From positions 1 to 37,526 of the forward strand of contig NZ_CAMLJQ010000043.1 of NCBI RefSeq assembly GCF_946480305.1: 37,526 nucleotides of DNA, given 5' to 3'. The notes beneath the pieces were generated by a model, which did not search any database, was not told the origin of the DNA, and saw only the letters and a program-made list of their open reading frames with translations. The position numbers and the translations under genes were made by a program. The stretch comes from an uncultured Caldimonas sp. GTDB lineage: Bacteria > Pseudomonadota > Gammaproteobacteria > Burkholderiales > Burkholderiaceae. Positions within the stretch are counted from its first letter, which is position 1. Each line of letters starts with the position of its first letter. Positions 7,865 to 15,204 of this stretch are shown here, in pieces.

Positions 7865-7956
7865 GCTGACGGGGTGCTCTGCTCCGCTCATGTCCCCCGC
7901 GACGGGCTACGCCCGCCGCTCCTCCTTTACTTCGCTGCGCAGAACACCCCGCCAGC
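7865..7956 (+). repeat. Modular palindromic repeat, copy R2 (same core, different arms)
   Basis: The 18-base outer arms GCTGACGGGGTGCTCTGC (7865-7882) and GCAGAACACCCCGCCAGC (7939-7956) pair at 16 of 18 positions, but have no similarity to the R1 arms. The 56-base core 7883-7938 starts TCCGCTCATGTCCCCCG and ends CTCCTCCTTTACTTCGCTGC, matching the R1 core at 15 of the first 17 and 18 of the last 21 bases. An inner stem CGGGC/GCCCG occupies the middle. The shared core with swapped but still pairing arms is the key observation. Confidence 0.72.
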
Positions 7957-8050
7957 CCGATCCACCACCGCCGGTAGTTCGCGACCCCGAGGACAACGAG
8001 CGGCTCCAGCCAAGGGCGCTGGGTGGCCGATGCAGCGAAGTAAAGGAGGA

Positions 8051-8071
8051 GGGATGGGCCTGGCCCATCCC
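8051..8071. repeat. Perfect palindrome within R3
   Basis: GGGATGGGCC, one T, GGCCCATCCC: 10-base perfect arms around a single central base. It occupies the position of the inner stem in R1 and R2 and differs from both in sequence. Confidence 0.7.
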
Positions 8072-8091
8072 GGGGGAGCGAGACCGGACAA

Positions 8092-8112
8092 AAACAGTCC
8101 AGTGGACTGTTT
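8092..8112. repeat. Perfect palindrome within R3
   Basis: AAACAGTCCA, one G, TGGACTGTTT: 10-base perfect arms around one central base, preceded by two further A residues. The T-rich ends recall a bidirectional terminator or protein-binding dyad. It belongs to the extra middle segment that R1 and R2 lack. Confidence 0.7.
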
Positions 8113-8256
8113 ATGCCTGACGAGCGCCCGGTGCCTTGCGCCGGGCATGAGCGGAGTCGGCCACCCGGCGCCCTTGGCTCACCCAAGACTCATGAACGAA
8201 GGACTGCAACGGGTCGGATCGAGTCGCAGGTCTCGGCCATGAAGGGCCTCTCATCA

Positions 8257-9018
8257 TCAGAGGTGGATGCCGCCGGATGCTTCGATGCGCTGCCCGTTGA
8301 CCCATCCCAGTTCGTTCGACAGCAGCGCCGCCATCGCACCGCCGATGTCATCGGGCTGGCCGACCCGCCCCAGCGCCGTTTGCGACGCGATCAGGCCACT
8401 GAGCTGCGCGTTGTCACGTACGGCCCCGCCGCCAAAGTCGGTCGCGATGGCCCCTGGCGCGATCGTGTTGACGGTGATGCGACGAGGCCCTAGTTCGAGG
8501 GCCAGGTAGCGGGTGAGCACTTCGATGCCGCCCTTCATGACGGCATAGGCCGCATATCCGGGCAAGGAGAAGCGGGCCAGACCGGAGGAAACGTTGAGGA
8601 TGCGACCACCATCCGCAATCAAGGGCAGGAGGGCCTGGGTCAGGAAGAACGTGCCCTTCAGGTGCACGCGCATCATCTCGTCGAACTGCGCCTCCGTTGT
8701 TTCCGCGAACCCGGCGTGCATGCCGCTTCCCGCGTTGTTGACCAAGGCGTCGAGCTTGTCGCGCTGCCAGTGCGTGCGAAGCGCGCGTTGCACTGACTCG
8801 GCGAAGGCGCCGAATGTGCTGCTGTCACCGAGGTCCAGTTGCAGCGCGACCGCGCGTGCGTTGCGCGCCCGTAGTTCTTCTACGGTGGAAAGGGCGTCGG
8901 ACTCACCTTGCCGGAAGGTGAGGATCACGTCCATGCCACGGTCAGCGAGATGGAGGGCGGCACTGCGCCCCAGGCCGCGGCTGCCACCGGTCACTAGCGC
9001 GATCTTTCGAGTGCTCAT
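8257..9018 (-). CDS. SDR family NAD(P)-dependent oxidoreductase
   Basis: Classical short-chain dehydrogenase/reductase of 253 residues. Seen: Rossmann motif TGGSRGLG (10-17), NNAG in DALVNNAGSG, catalytic Ser in ILNVSSGLA, catalytic pair in YAAYAVMKGG (YxxxK), and the C-terminal NTIAPGAIATDFGGG and GQRIEASGGIHL. The cofactor loop and substrate are not determinable; the family includes 3-oxoacyl-ACP reductase-like and sugar dehydrogenase-like enzymes. AAGGAG lies 8 bases before ATG 9016-9018. It is divergent from a LysR gene, 112 bases away, which probably regulates it. Its stop abuts the repeat region. Confidence 0.92.
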   Translation of the reverse strand: MSTRKIALVTGGSRGLGRSAALHLADRGMDVILTFRQGESDALSTVEELRARNARAVALQLDLGDSSTFGAFAESVQRALRTHWQRDKLDALVNNAGSGMHAGFAETTEAQFDEMMRVHLKGTFFLTQALLPLIADGGRILNVSSGLARFSLPGYAAYAVMKGGIEVLTRYLALELGPRRITVNTIAPGAIATDFGGGAVRDNAQLSGLIASQTALGRVGQPDDIGGAMAALLSNELGWVNGQRIEASGGIHL

Positions 9019-9103
9019 GTGGGACTCCTTGGTCGGGAAGTTGGAACACTTCGCACTCTATTGGGCGATGCGATGAAGATAAACGAGGTAAATATGGCAT
9101 CAC

Positions 9104-9122
9104 TGTGCGTTCAATCTGCACA
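9104..9122. promoter_or_regulatory. Candidate LysR-type operator
   Basis: TGTGC, nine bases, GCACA forms an interrupted dyad (9104-9122) in the intergenic region between the SDR and its divergent LysR gene. It contains the T-N11-A spacing typical of LysR sites. It ends 8 bases before the LysR ATG, a position suited to autorepression. Confidence 0.45.
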
Positions 9123-9130
9123 ATAGGGGC

Positions 9131-10036
9131 ATGCACCTGACCGAATCCCTCCGCATATTCGTCCGCGTGGCCGAACTCGCGAGTTTCAGTGCGGCGGCCC
9201 ACCAGTTGTCGCTACCCCGCACCACGGTGTCGGCCGCCGTGCGAGAGGCGGAAGCCGAACTCGGCACACGTCTGCTCCACCGCACCACGCGCAGAGTGCA
9301 GCTCACACAGGACGGACAAGTGGTCCTGGCCCGGGCTCTGGACCTGCTGACCGACATGGAAGAACTCCGCGTCCTGTTCCGCGCCGATGCGGCCAGCCTG
9401 CAGGGGCGGCTGCGCGTGGACATGCCCGAGGCCATCGCCAACGACGTGGTGCTACCCGCGCTGCCCGCCTTCCTGGGCTCGCATCCGGGGCTCGAAGTGG
9501 AGCTCTCGTCGGTCGACCGTCGCGTGGACCTCGTACGAGAAGGATTCGACTGCGTGCTGCGAGTGGGCCGGGTCGGGGACGCCAGCCTGGTTGCCCGTCC
9601 GTTGGGTGCATACCGCATGATCAACGTCGCCAGCCCGGGCTACCTCAAGACCGCGGGGCGACCGAAGACGCTAGACGATCTGGAGCGGCACCGGTTGGTG
9701 CACTACGTGCCCAACCTCGGCGACCGTTCCGACGGCTTTGAGTACGTAGACGACTCGGGCGAAGTCCGCCACGTTGCGATGGCGGGCGCAGTGACGGTGA
9801 ACACCACCGCCGCCTACTTGGGCGCCGCGTTGGTCGGGCTGGGCATTGTGCAAGTGCCCGCGGCCGGGGTGCAGGCGCTGGTTCAGAGCCGGCGGCTGCT
9901 GGAGGTGCTGCCGCGCTGGTGTGCTGCGCCGATGCCGGTGATGCTGGTCTACGCAAACCGCCGTCACCAGCCGCGCCGAGTGCAGGTTTTCATGGACTGG
10001 CTTGCAGGCGTGGTAGCGCCGCGGCTGCAGGCGTGA
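9131..10036 (+). CDS. LysR family transcriptional regulator
   Basis: 301-residue LysR regulator with an N-terminal winged helix-turn-helix (LRIFVRVAELASFSAAAHQL, then SLPRTTVSAAVREAEAELG, LLHRTTRRVQLTQDG). The effector domain has LRVDMPEAIANDVVLPALPAF and the C-terminal signature PMPVMLVYANRRHQPRRVQVF, typical of the CrgA/AaeR-like subgroup that commonly controls a divergent oxidoreductase. The adjacent SDR is the likely target. AGGGG sits too close to the ATG to be a good ribosome site, so the start rests on family alignment. Confidence 0.93.
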   Translation: MHLTESLRIFVRVAELASFSAAAHQLSLPRTTVSAAVREAEAELGTRLLHRTTRRVQLTQDGQVVLARALDLLTDMEELRVLFRADAASLQGRLRVDMPEAIANDVVLPALPAFLGSHPGLEVELSSVDRRVDLVREGFDCVLRVGRVGDASLVARPLGAYRMINVASPGYLKTAGRPKTLDDLERHRLVHYVPNLGDRSDGFEYVDDSGEVRHVAMAGAVTVNTTAAYLGAALVGLGIVQVPAAGVQALVQSRRLLEVLPRWCAAPMPVMLVYANRRHQPRRVQVFMDWLAGVVAPRLQA

Positions 10037-10206
10037 GCTCCAGCGATCCAAGCGGCGGGTTGATGCGCACGAGCACGCTTGAAGCGACACTTCGCGTCGC
10101 GTTGCTCAGTCCATCCCCAAACCGCTCCCGGCGGTGTTGCCGAGGCAAGATCCAGTGGATATCAATTCGCAGCGCACACTTATCTTCTGCAGCATTTGGA
10201 GTCAGG

Positions 10207-10530
10207 ATGACCGCTTACGCAGTGGCAGTGATACGAGAGACACGCTTCGGAGACGAGATCCGGGAGTATTTGCAGCGCATCGATGCAACGCTCGCCCCCT
10301 TCTCGGGGAAGTATCGGGTCCACGGCGGGCCGTATCAGCGGCTGGAAGGCGCATGGGCGTCGGACCTCGTCGTGATCGAATTTCCCTCCATGGAACATGC
10401 GCAAGGCTGGTACGAGTCCGCGGCCTACCAGGCTATCCGCCCGCTCCGAGCCGAGCATACCGAGGGCGACCTGTTCCTCGTTCAAGGAGTTCCGGAAGGG
10501 CATCGGGGTGCAGACCTTCTGAGCACGTAG
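10207..10530 (+). CDS. DUF1330 family protein
   Basis: 107-residue protein with the DUF1330 pattern, a dimeric alpha-beta barrel fold of unknown function: AYAVAVIRET at the start, SGKYRVHGGPYQRLEGAW in the middle, then VVIEFPSMEHAQGWYESAAYQAIRPLR. GGAG lies about 5 bases before ATG 10207, which is chosen over an in-frame ATG far upstream inside the LysR gene. It stands alone, 170 bases after the LysR stop; no function follows from context. Confidence 0.85.
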   Translation: MTAYAVAVIRETRFGDEIREYLQRIDATLAPFSGKYRVHGGPYQRLEGAWASDLVVIEFPSMEHAQGWYESAAYQAIRPLRAEHTEGDLFLVQGVPEGHRGADLLST

Positions 10531-10848
10531 CCTTGGGGTGTGCTCCAACAATTCGTCCAAGCCGACGCGGAGCTTGCACCGGTTTCGTTGACTTCTGTGC
10601 CCAACCGGAGAGGGACGGTAGTCACCCATCCCCGGGGGACATGAGCGGAGTCGGCCACCCGGCGCCCTTGGCGCACGCAAGGCTCGTCAATACCGGTCGC
10701 TCGGGGTAGAGGTGTCGTCGACAGGCCGAATGGCCGCAAAAGTCGCGCGGCCGTGAATGGCGGCCTCGGCGGCGATGGGCAGCAACCGCTACTCGCCGAT
10801 CAGCGCTGCGTTACTCCTCACCACGACCGGCAGCGAGCAGAGCATTCC
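10531..10848. other. Non-coding stretch before tRNA-Ser
   Basis: These 318 bases hold a partial repeat copy (R4, 10621-10686) and no recognisable gene. The part next to the tRNA (10750-10848) shows no stem followed by T residues on the minus strand, so the tRNA terminator was not identified. Confidence 0.5.
10621..10686 (-). repeat. Modular palindromic repeat, half copy R4
   Basis: Read on the minus strand it has the R1/R3-type arm (GCCAAGGGCGCCGGGTGGCC) and the head TCCGCTCATGTCCCCCGGGG, then loses similarity. The CTTTACTTCGCTGC tail and the second arm are absent. The outer flank CGAGCCTTGCGTGCG corresponds to that of R1 (TGAGCTTTGTGCGA). It is a truncated copy about 2.4 kb from the others. 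Confidence 0.7.
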
Positions 10849-10938
<90 letters not shown>

Positions 10939-10956
10939 AGAGAGACCGCGATTCTA
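10939..10956 (-). promoter_or_regulatory. tRNA-Ser promoter -10 and discriminator
   Basis: On the minus strand TAGAATCGCGGTCTCT leads directly into the tRNA. The same 16 bases precede tRNA-Thr at 21433-21449. TAGAAT is a near-consensus -10 and the CGCG after it is the GC-rich discriminator expected for stringently controlled stable RNA genes. No good -35 was seen. Confidence 0.6.
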
Positions 10957-10968
10957 CTCGCGGCCCCG

Positions 10969-11790
10969 TCAGCCCGGCTTCTGCGCCTGCTTGCAGCCCA
11001 CCTGGAATATCTCGCGCCGGCCGCCGTCGACCCGGGCGGCCGTCAACTGTCCGCCCCACACGCAGCCAGTGTCCAGGGCCAGCAGGTCGGGCCTGTCGAT
11101 CAGGCCCAGGGTGGACCAGTGTCCGAAGGCGATGGGCACGCCCTCGGTCTTGCGGCCGGGGACGTCGAACCACGGCATGTACCCTTGCGGGGCTTGTTCG
11201 GCCGATTCCTTGGCTGCGAACTCCATGTGCCCGTCCGGGGTGCAAAAGCGCAGCCGGGTCAGGGTGTTGACGGCATTGCGCAGGCGATCGTGCCCTTGCA
11301 ACGAGTCGCTCCAGCGTGCCGGTTCGTTGCCGTACATCACGCGCAGGAACTCGCAGGCACCGGGGCCGCGCAAAGCGGTCTCCACCTCGCCGGCCAGTTG
11401 CAGCGTAAGCGGTGCGTCCCATGCCGGCGCAACGCCTGCATGCACCATCAGCCATCCATGCTCGTGCACGGCCATGCGCTGGTGCCGCAGCCACGCGAGC
11501 ATCGCGTCGCGGTCCGGTGCATCGAGGATCTGCTGCACCGTGTCGCCCCGGCGCACGGGGCTCACGCCCTCGGCCACGGCCAGCAGGTGCAGGTCGTGGT
11601 TGCCGAGCAGGCAGGTGGCGGCGTCGCCGTACCGCTGCAGGGTCTGCAGCACGTCCCTGGAGCGCGGGCCGCGGTTGACCAGGTCGCCAAGCAGGTAGAG
11701 GCGGTCGCGCGAGGGGCTGAAATCGATGGCTGCCAGCAGCCTTTGCAGGGCATCGCAGCAGCCCTGCAGGTCGCCGATGAGATAGATCAT
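10969..11790 (-). CDS. apaH: Symmetrical bis(5'-nucleosyl)-tetraphosphatase
   Basis: Hydrolyses Ap4A to two ADP and, in other bacteria, removes Np4 caps from RNA. It is a metal-dependent calcineurin-like phosphoesterase. Seen: IYLIGDLQGCCDALQRLL (GD motif), LYLLGDLVNRGPRSRDVL, CLLGNHDLHLL (GNHD), WLMVHAGVAP and IAFGHWSTLGL, ending with ALDTGCVWGG, all in the ApaH order. The 273 residues are full length. ATG 11790 is preferred; a GTG immediately before it (11793) is the alternative, and no clear ribosome site is visible. It lies just upstream of tRNA-Ser on the same strand and is divergent from the CNNM gene. Confidence 0.96.
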   Translation of the reverse strand: MIYLIGDLQGCCDALQRLLAAIDFSPSRDRLYLLGDLVNRGPRSRDVLQTLQRYGDAATCLLGNHDLHLLAVAEGVSPVRRGDTVQQILDAPDRDAMLAWLRHQRMAVHEHGWLMVHAGVAPAWDAPLTLQLAGEVETALRGPGACEFLRVMYGNEPARWSDSLQGHDRLRNAVNTLTRLRFCTPDGHMEFAAKESAEQAPQGYMPWFDVPGRKTEGVPIAFGHWSTLGLIDRPDLLALDTGCVWGGQLTAARVDGGRREIFQVGCKQAQKPG

Positions 11791-11852
11791 CACGCGATTC
11801 TGCTACGCTCGCCGGGTTTTTCACCGACAACCGGAGTGGACTTCGGCCTCGC

Positions 11853-13160
11853 ATGGACGTTGCGTTACTGATCTTTCTCATCCTGCTCAATGGCGTGTTC
11901 GCCATGTCCGAGATGGCGCTGACCGCCGCGCGCAAGGTGCGGCTGCAGGTGATGGTGGAAAGCGGCGAGTCGGGCGCGCAGGCGGCGATGGACCTGCACG
12001 AGAACCCGACCAAGTTTCTCTCGGTGGTGCAGATCGGCATCACCTCGATCGGCGTGCTGAACGGTATCGTCGGTGAAGCGGCCTTCTCCGACCCGCTAGC
12101 GGACCTGCTGGTCGGCTACCTCCCGCTCTCGGCGGCTGGCGCCAAGATCGCCGCCACCGCGCTGGTGGTCGTGAGCATCACCTTCCTCACGATCATCTTC
12201 GGCGAACTGGTACCCAAGCGCCTGGGGCAGATGTACCCGGAGACCGTGGCGCGCATCGTGGCGCCGCCGATGAACTGGCTGTCGTTCGCGGTCAAGCCGT
12301 TCGTGGCGGTGCTGTCGGCAGCCACGCATGCGGTGTTGCGGCTGCTGGGCATCAAGGACATGCCGGTGCGCATGGTGACCGAGGAAGAGATCGCCGCGAG
12401 CCTGGAAGAGGGCCTCGATGCCGGCGTGATCGAGGCGCACGAGCACCAGATGGTGCGCAACGTGTTCCGCCTCGACGAGCGCCAGATCACCTCGATGATG
12501 ATCCCCCGCGGCGACATCGTCTGGCTCGACGCCTCCGAGCCGGCCGAGGCCGCGCTCGCAGTGATCTCGGAAACCGAGCACTCGCGCTACCCGGTCTGCC
12601 GCGGCGGCCTCGACGACGTGATCGGCGTGATCGCCGCGCGGCAGTTGCTGCAGCAGCTCTCGCAGGGCCGCAGCCTGGAGCTGACGGCGGGCCTGCAGTC
12701 GCCCGTGTTCGTGCCCGAGACGCTGACCGGCATGGAGTTGCTCGAGAGCTTCCGCGCGTCGGACATGCAGATGGTCTTCGTCGTCGACGAGTACGGCGAG
12801 ATCCAGGGAATGATCACGCTGCAGGACGTGCTGGAAGCCATCACCGGCGAGTTCACCACTGCTGCGCCCGAAGATGCCTGGATGGTCCGTCGCGACGACG
12901 GTTCCTGGCTCATCGACGGCCTGATCCCCGTGCACGAGCTGAAGGACCGCCTGCCGCTGAAGGAGCTGCCCGAGGAAGACCGCGGCCGCTACAACACGCT
13001 CGCCGGCATGGTCATGCTGCTGCTCGGCCGGCTGCCGAAGACGGCCGACGCCGTGGAGTGGGAAGGCTGGCGCTTCGAGGTGGTCGACCTCGACGGCAAG
13101 CGCGTCGACAAGCTGCTGGCCACGCCGGTGCCACCGGCCGTGGAAGAGCCGACGACGTAA
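11853..13160 (+). CDS. CNNM/HlyC-CorC family membrane protein (DUF21, two CBS domains)
   Basis: Inner-membrane protein of 435 residues. An N-terminal DUF21/CNNM transporter domain spans about residues 1-190, with membrane segments near 1-20, 95-125 and 135-160 and the motif FGELVPKRLGQMYPE. A CBS pair follows at about 205-330 (SMMIPRGDIVWLDASEP, then MQMVFVVDEYGEIQGMITLQ) and a CorC_HlyC domain at about 345-430 (DGSWLIDGLIPVHELKDRL, YNTLAGMVMLLLGRLP). Relatives include YtfL/PaeA, implicated in cadaverine/putrescine export, and Mg2+/Co2+-related proteins; the old name haemolysin is misleading. It converges with modC, with 8 bases between the stops. Confidence 0.93.
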   Translation: MDVALLIFLILLNGVFAMSEMALTAARKVRLQVMVESGESGAQAAMDLHENPTKFLSVVQIGITSIGVLNGIVGEAAFSDPLADLLVGYLPLSAAGAKIAATALVVVSITFLTIIFGELVPKRLGQMYPETVARIVAPPMNWLSFAVKPFVAVLSAATHAVLRLLGIKDMPVRMVTEEEIAASLEEGLDAGVIEAHEHQMVRNVFRLDERQITSMMIPRGDIVWLDASEPAEAALAVISETEHSRYPVCRGGLDDVIGVIAARQLLQQLSQGRSLELTAGLQSPVFVPETLTGMELLESFRASDMQMVFVVDEYGEIQGMITLQDVLEAITGEFTTAAPEDAWMVRRDDGSWLIDGLIPVHELKDRLPLKELPEEDRGRYNTLAGMVMLLLGRLPKTADAVEWEGWRFEVVDLDGKRVDKLLATPVPPAVEEPTT

Positions 13161-13168
13161 GCCTCCGT

Positions 13169-14290
13169 CTACGACGCTCCGGCATCGGCAGGCCGCGGCC
13201 TGCGCGCAAAGCCGACGCTGCGACTGTCGAGCGCGACCGACTTCACCAACGCCCAGGCGGGCAGGCCCGCGCGCAAGCCCAGCCGGTCGCATGATTCACG
13301 CGTGACGAGTGCGCGCACGGTGGTCGAGCCCAGCGCGATCGCGACATCGACATAAGGCCCTTCGCGCGCGGTCAGCGACTCGATGCGGCCGGCCAGCCGG
13401 TTCGTCAGGCTCACGTCGGTGGGGGCCGACAGCGAGATCGCCACGTCGCGCGCCCGCAGGCGCGCGCGCACCGGAGCCCCTTCCGGCAGGTCCACGAGCG
13501 GCACACGCAGCTCGCCGTCCGGGAAGGCGAGCGTCGTGAGCTGGTAGTGCTCGTCGTGCCGCGCCACACGGCACTCGATCACCACACCCGCCTCGAAACG
13601 ACCGATCAGCGGCGCGTGCTCGGGGTTCGACATCACCTCCGTCAGCTCGCCGCACGCCACCGTGTGGCCTTCGCTGACGATGACGAGGTGCTGCGCGAGC
13701 CGCGTGATCTCGTCGACCGAGTGGCTCACGTACAAGGCGGGCAGGTGGAATTCGTGGCAGAGCCGCTCGATGTAGGGCAGCACTTCTGCCTTGCGCGGCG
13801 CATCGAGTGCGGCCAGGGGTTCGTCCATCAGCAGCAGCGCCGGTTGCCGCAGCAGTGCGCGACCCAGCGCCACGCGCTGGCGTTCGCCACCCGACAGCGC
13901 ATGCGGCCGGCGTTGCAGCAGGTGCCCGATGCCGAGCACCTCGACCACGGCGTCGAAGGCAATGGCGGGCGTGCGGGCGCAGCGCTTCAGCCCGTAGCGC
14001 AGGTTGCCGGCCACACTGAGGTGGGGGAACAGCCGCGCGTCCTGGAACACGTAGCCGATGCCGCGCTGCTCCATCGGCACATCGATGCGGCGTGCGGCGT
14101 CGAAGAACACGCGGTCTGCCACGCGGATGCTGCCGGCGTCGGGCCGCAGCAGCCCGGCGATCGCGTTGATCAGGCTGGTCTTGCCCGAGCCGCTGCGGCC
14201 GAAAACCGCGGTGATGCCCTGCGAGGGCACCTGCACCTGCACCTGCAGCGTGAGCCGGCCGAGCTGGCGGGTGAAGTCGAGTTCGATCAT
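13169..14290 (-). CDS. modC: Molybdate ABC transporter ATP-binding protein
   Basis: ATPase of the ModABC molybdate importer, 373 residues. Seen: Walker A GRSGSGKTSL (31-40 region), Q-loop GYVFQDARLFPHLSV, signature LSGGERQRVALGRALL, Walker B LLLMDEPLAALD, H-loop LYVSHSVDEI. The C-terminal part (about 290-360: LTNRLAGRIESLTAREGPYV and following) is the molybdate-binding Mop/TOBE domain that distinguishes ModC from other ATPases. The open frame runs on upstream but the ATG at 14288-14290 overlaps the modB stop by four bases (ATGA) and begins at the domain boundary. Confidence 0.94.
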   Translation of the reverse strand: MIELDFTRQLGRLTLQVQVQVPSQGITAVFGRSGSGKTSLINAIAGLLRPDAGSIRVADRVFFDAARRIDVPMEQRGIGYVFQDARLFPHLSVAGNLRYGLKRCARTPAIAFDAVVEVLGIGHLLQRRPHALSGGERQRVALGRALLRQPALLLMDEPLAALDAPRKAEVLPYIERLCHEFHLPALYVSHSVDEITRLAQHLVIVSEGHTVACGELTEVMSNPEHAPLIGRFEAGVVIECRVARHDEHYQLTTLAFPDGELRVPLVDLPEGAPVRARLRARDVAISLSAPTDVSLTNRLAGRIESLTAREGPYVDVAIALGSTTVRALVTRESCDRLGLRAGLPAWALVKSVALDSRSVGFARRPRPADAGAS

Positions 14291-14976
14291 GCTCGGCCCA
14301 GCCAGCGGCGCGTGCGCCGTTCGAGCAGGCCCGACAAGACCAGCGCCGACAGCGCCAGCACCATCGACAACGCGACGAGCCGCAGCGCGGCCGCATCGCC
14401 GTCCGGCGTCTGGGTGGCGGTGTAGATCGCCAGCGGCAACGTGCGGGTCTCGCCTTCGATGTTGGAGGCGAAGGTGATCGTCGCGCCGAACTCGCCCAGG
14501 CTGGCAGCGAAGGCCATCATGCAGCCCGAGAGGATGCCCGGCAGCATCAGCGGCAGCGTCACGGTGGCAAACGCGTCCCAGCGGCTCGCGCCCAGCGTGC
14601 GGGCGGCCACTTCCAGCCCGCGGTCCACTGCGTCGAGCGACAGCCGGATCGCCCGCACCATCAGCGGGAAGGACATCACGGCCGCTGCCGCCACGGCGCC
14701 TTGCATCGTGAAGATCAGTTGCAGGTCGAAGTGCTCCTTGAGCCAGCGGCCGAGCGGCGCGCGCGTGCCGAGCGTGATCAGCAGCAGGTAGCCGATGACC
14801 ACCGGGGGCAGCACCAGCGGGGCGTGCACCAGCGCTTCCAGCGCGGCCTTGCCCGGCATGGACGAGCGCGAAAGCAGCCATGCGGCTCCTACGGCCGCCG
14901 GCAGGCTCACCAGCGTGGCCCACAACGCCACTTGCAGGCTCAGGCGCACGGCTTCCCATTCGATGGGGGTCAGCAT
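14287..14976 (-). CDS. modB: Molybdate ABC transporter permease
   Basis: Membrane subunit of the molybdate importer, 229 residues with five predicted spans. Seen: EWEAVRLSLQVALWATLVSL at the start, LPPVVIGYLLL, and the cytoplasmic coupling loop EVAARTLGASRWDAFATVTL followed by LGEFGATITFASNI, all typical of ModB. GGAGG lies about 10 bases before the ATG. modC follows with an ATGA overlap. The expected modA (periplasmic molybdate receptor) is not upstream: the next gene is a divergent kinase 228 bases away. ModA may be encoded elsewhere. Confidence 0.94.
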   Translation of the reverse strand: MLTPIEWEAVRLSLQVALWATLVSLPAAVGAAWLLSRSSMPGKAALEALVHAPLVLPPVVIGYLLLITLGTRAPLGRWLKEHFDLQLIFTMQGAVAAAAVMSFPLMVRAIRLSLDAVDRGLEVAARTLGASRWDAFATVTLPLMLPGILSGCMMAFAASLGEFGATITFASNIEGETRTLPLAIYTATQTPDGDAAALRLVALSMVLALSALVLSGLLERRTRRWLGRA

Positions 14977-15204
14977 GGCCGCGCATCCTCCATGAGCAAC
15001 GGCGCTGCAAGGTGCTGCGATGGGCCGCTGCGGGCAGGGCGTCGGGGGGCGATTTGCATGGCGAAAGGCAATGTGGCGTCGGCGATGCGCAGTCTATCCA
15101 GCACCGGCGCGCAAAGCGACCACAGGAATGCCGTTTGCTGCGTTTCGGGGCCGGCGACACCGCATTCGGCTCGCCGTGCGGTACGGCACTGGAGGGGATG
15201 CTGC

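Larger units (their letters stand above)
7994..8192 (-). repeat. Modular palindromic repeat, copy R3 (complete, inverted, enlarged)
   Basis: Read on the minus strand this has the same order as R1: arm, TCCGCTCATG head, middle, CTCCTCCTTTACTTCGCTGC tail, arm. Outer arms of 23 bases (near 8009-8031 and 8158-8180) pair with one mismatch and are nearly identical to the R1 arms. The middle is longer than in R1 and R2 and carries three hairpins: 8051-8071, 8092-8112 and 8126-8146. The left flank 7994-8041 matches the reverse strand of R1 at 45 of 48 bases. Confidence 0.75.
7734..8256. other. Non-coding stretch carrying repeat copies R2 and R3
   Basis: These 523 bases between the GIY-YIG-like gene and the SDR stop contain two further copies of the palindromic repeat (7865-7956 and 7994-8192) and several smaller perfect palindromes. 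Reading frames that cross the region, for example an open frame from 7748, are made of repeat sequence and resemble no protein. Bases 7734-7864 and 8193-8256 show nothing recognisable. Confidence 0.55.

Noticed and set aside
7109..8192. CRISPR array
   Set aside because: Copies are few, in both orientations, of different length, with internal dyads and no regular spacers; no cas genes are present.
7748..8242. Open frames crossing the repeat region
   Set aside because: They are translated repeats, with similar strings recurring in different frames and orientations, and resemble no protein.
14701..15204. N-terminal extension of the hybrid kinase
   Set aside because: It overlaps modB on the other strand, is not protein-like, and GGAGGGG precedes ATG 15205 ahead of a clear membrane segment.
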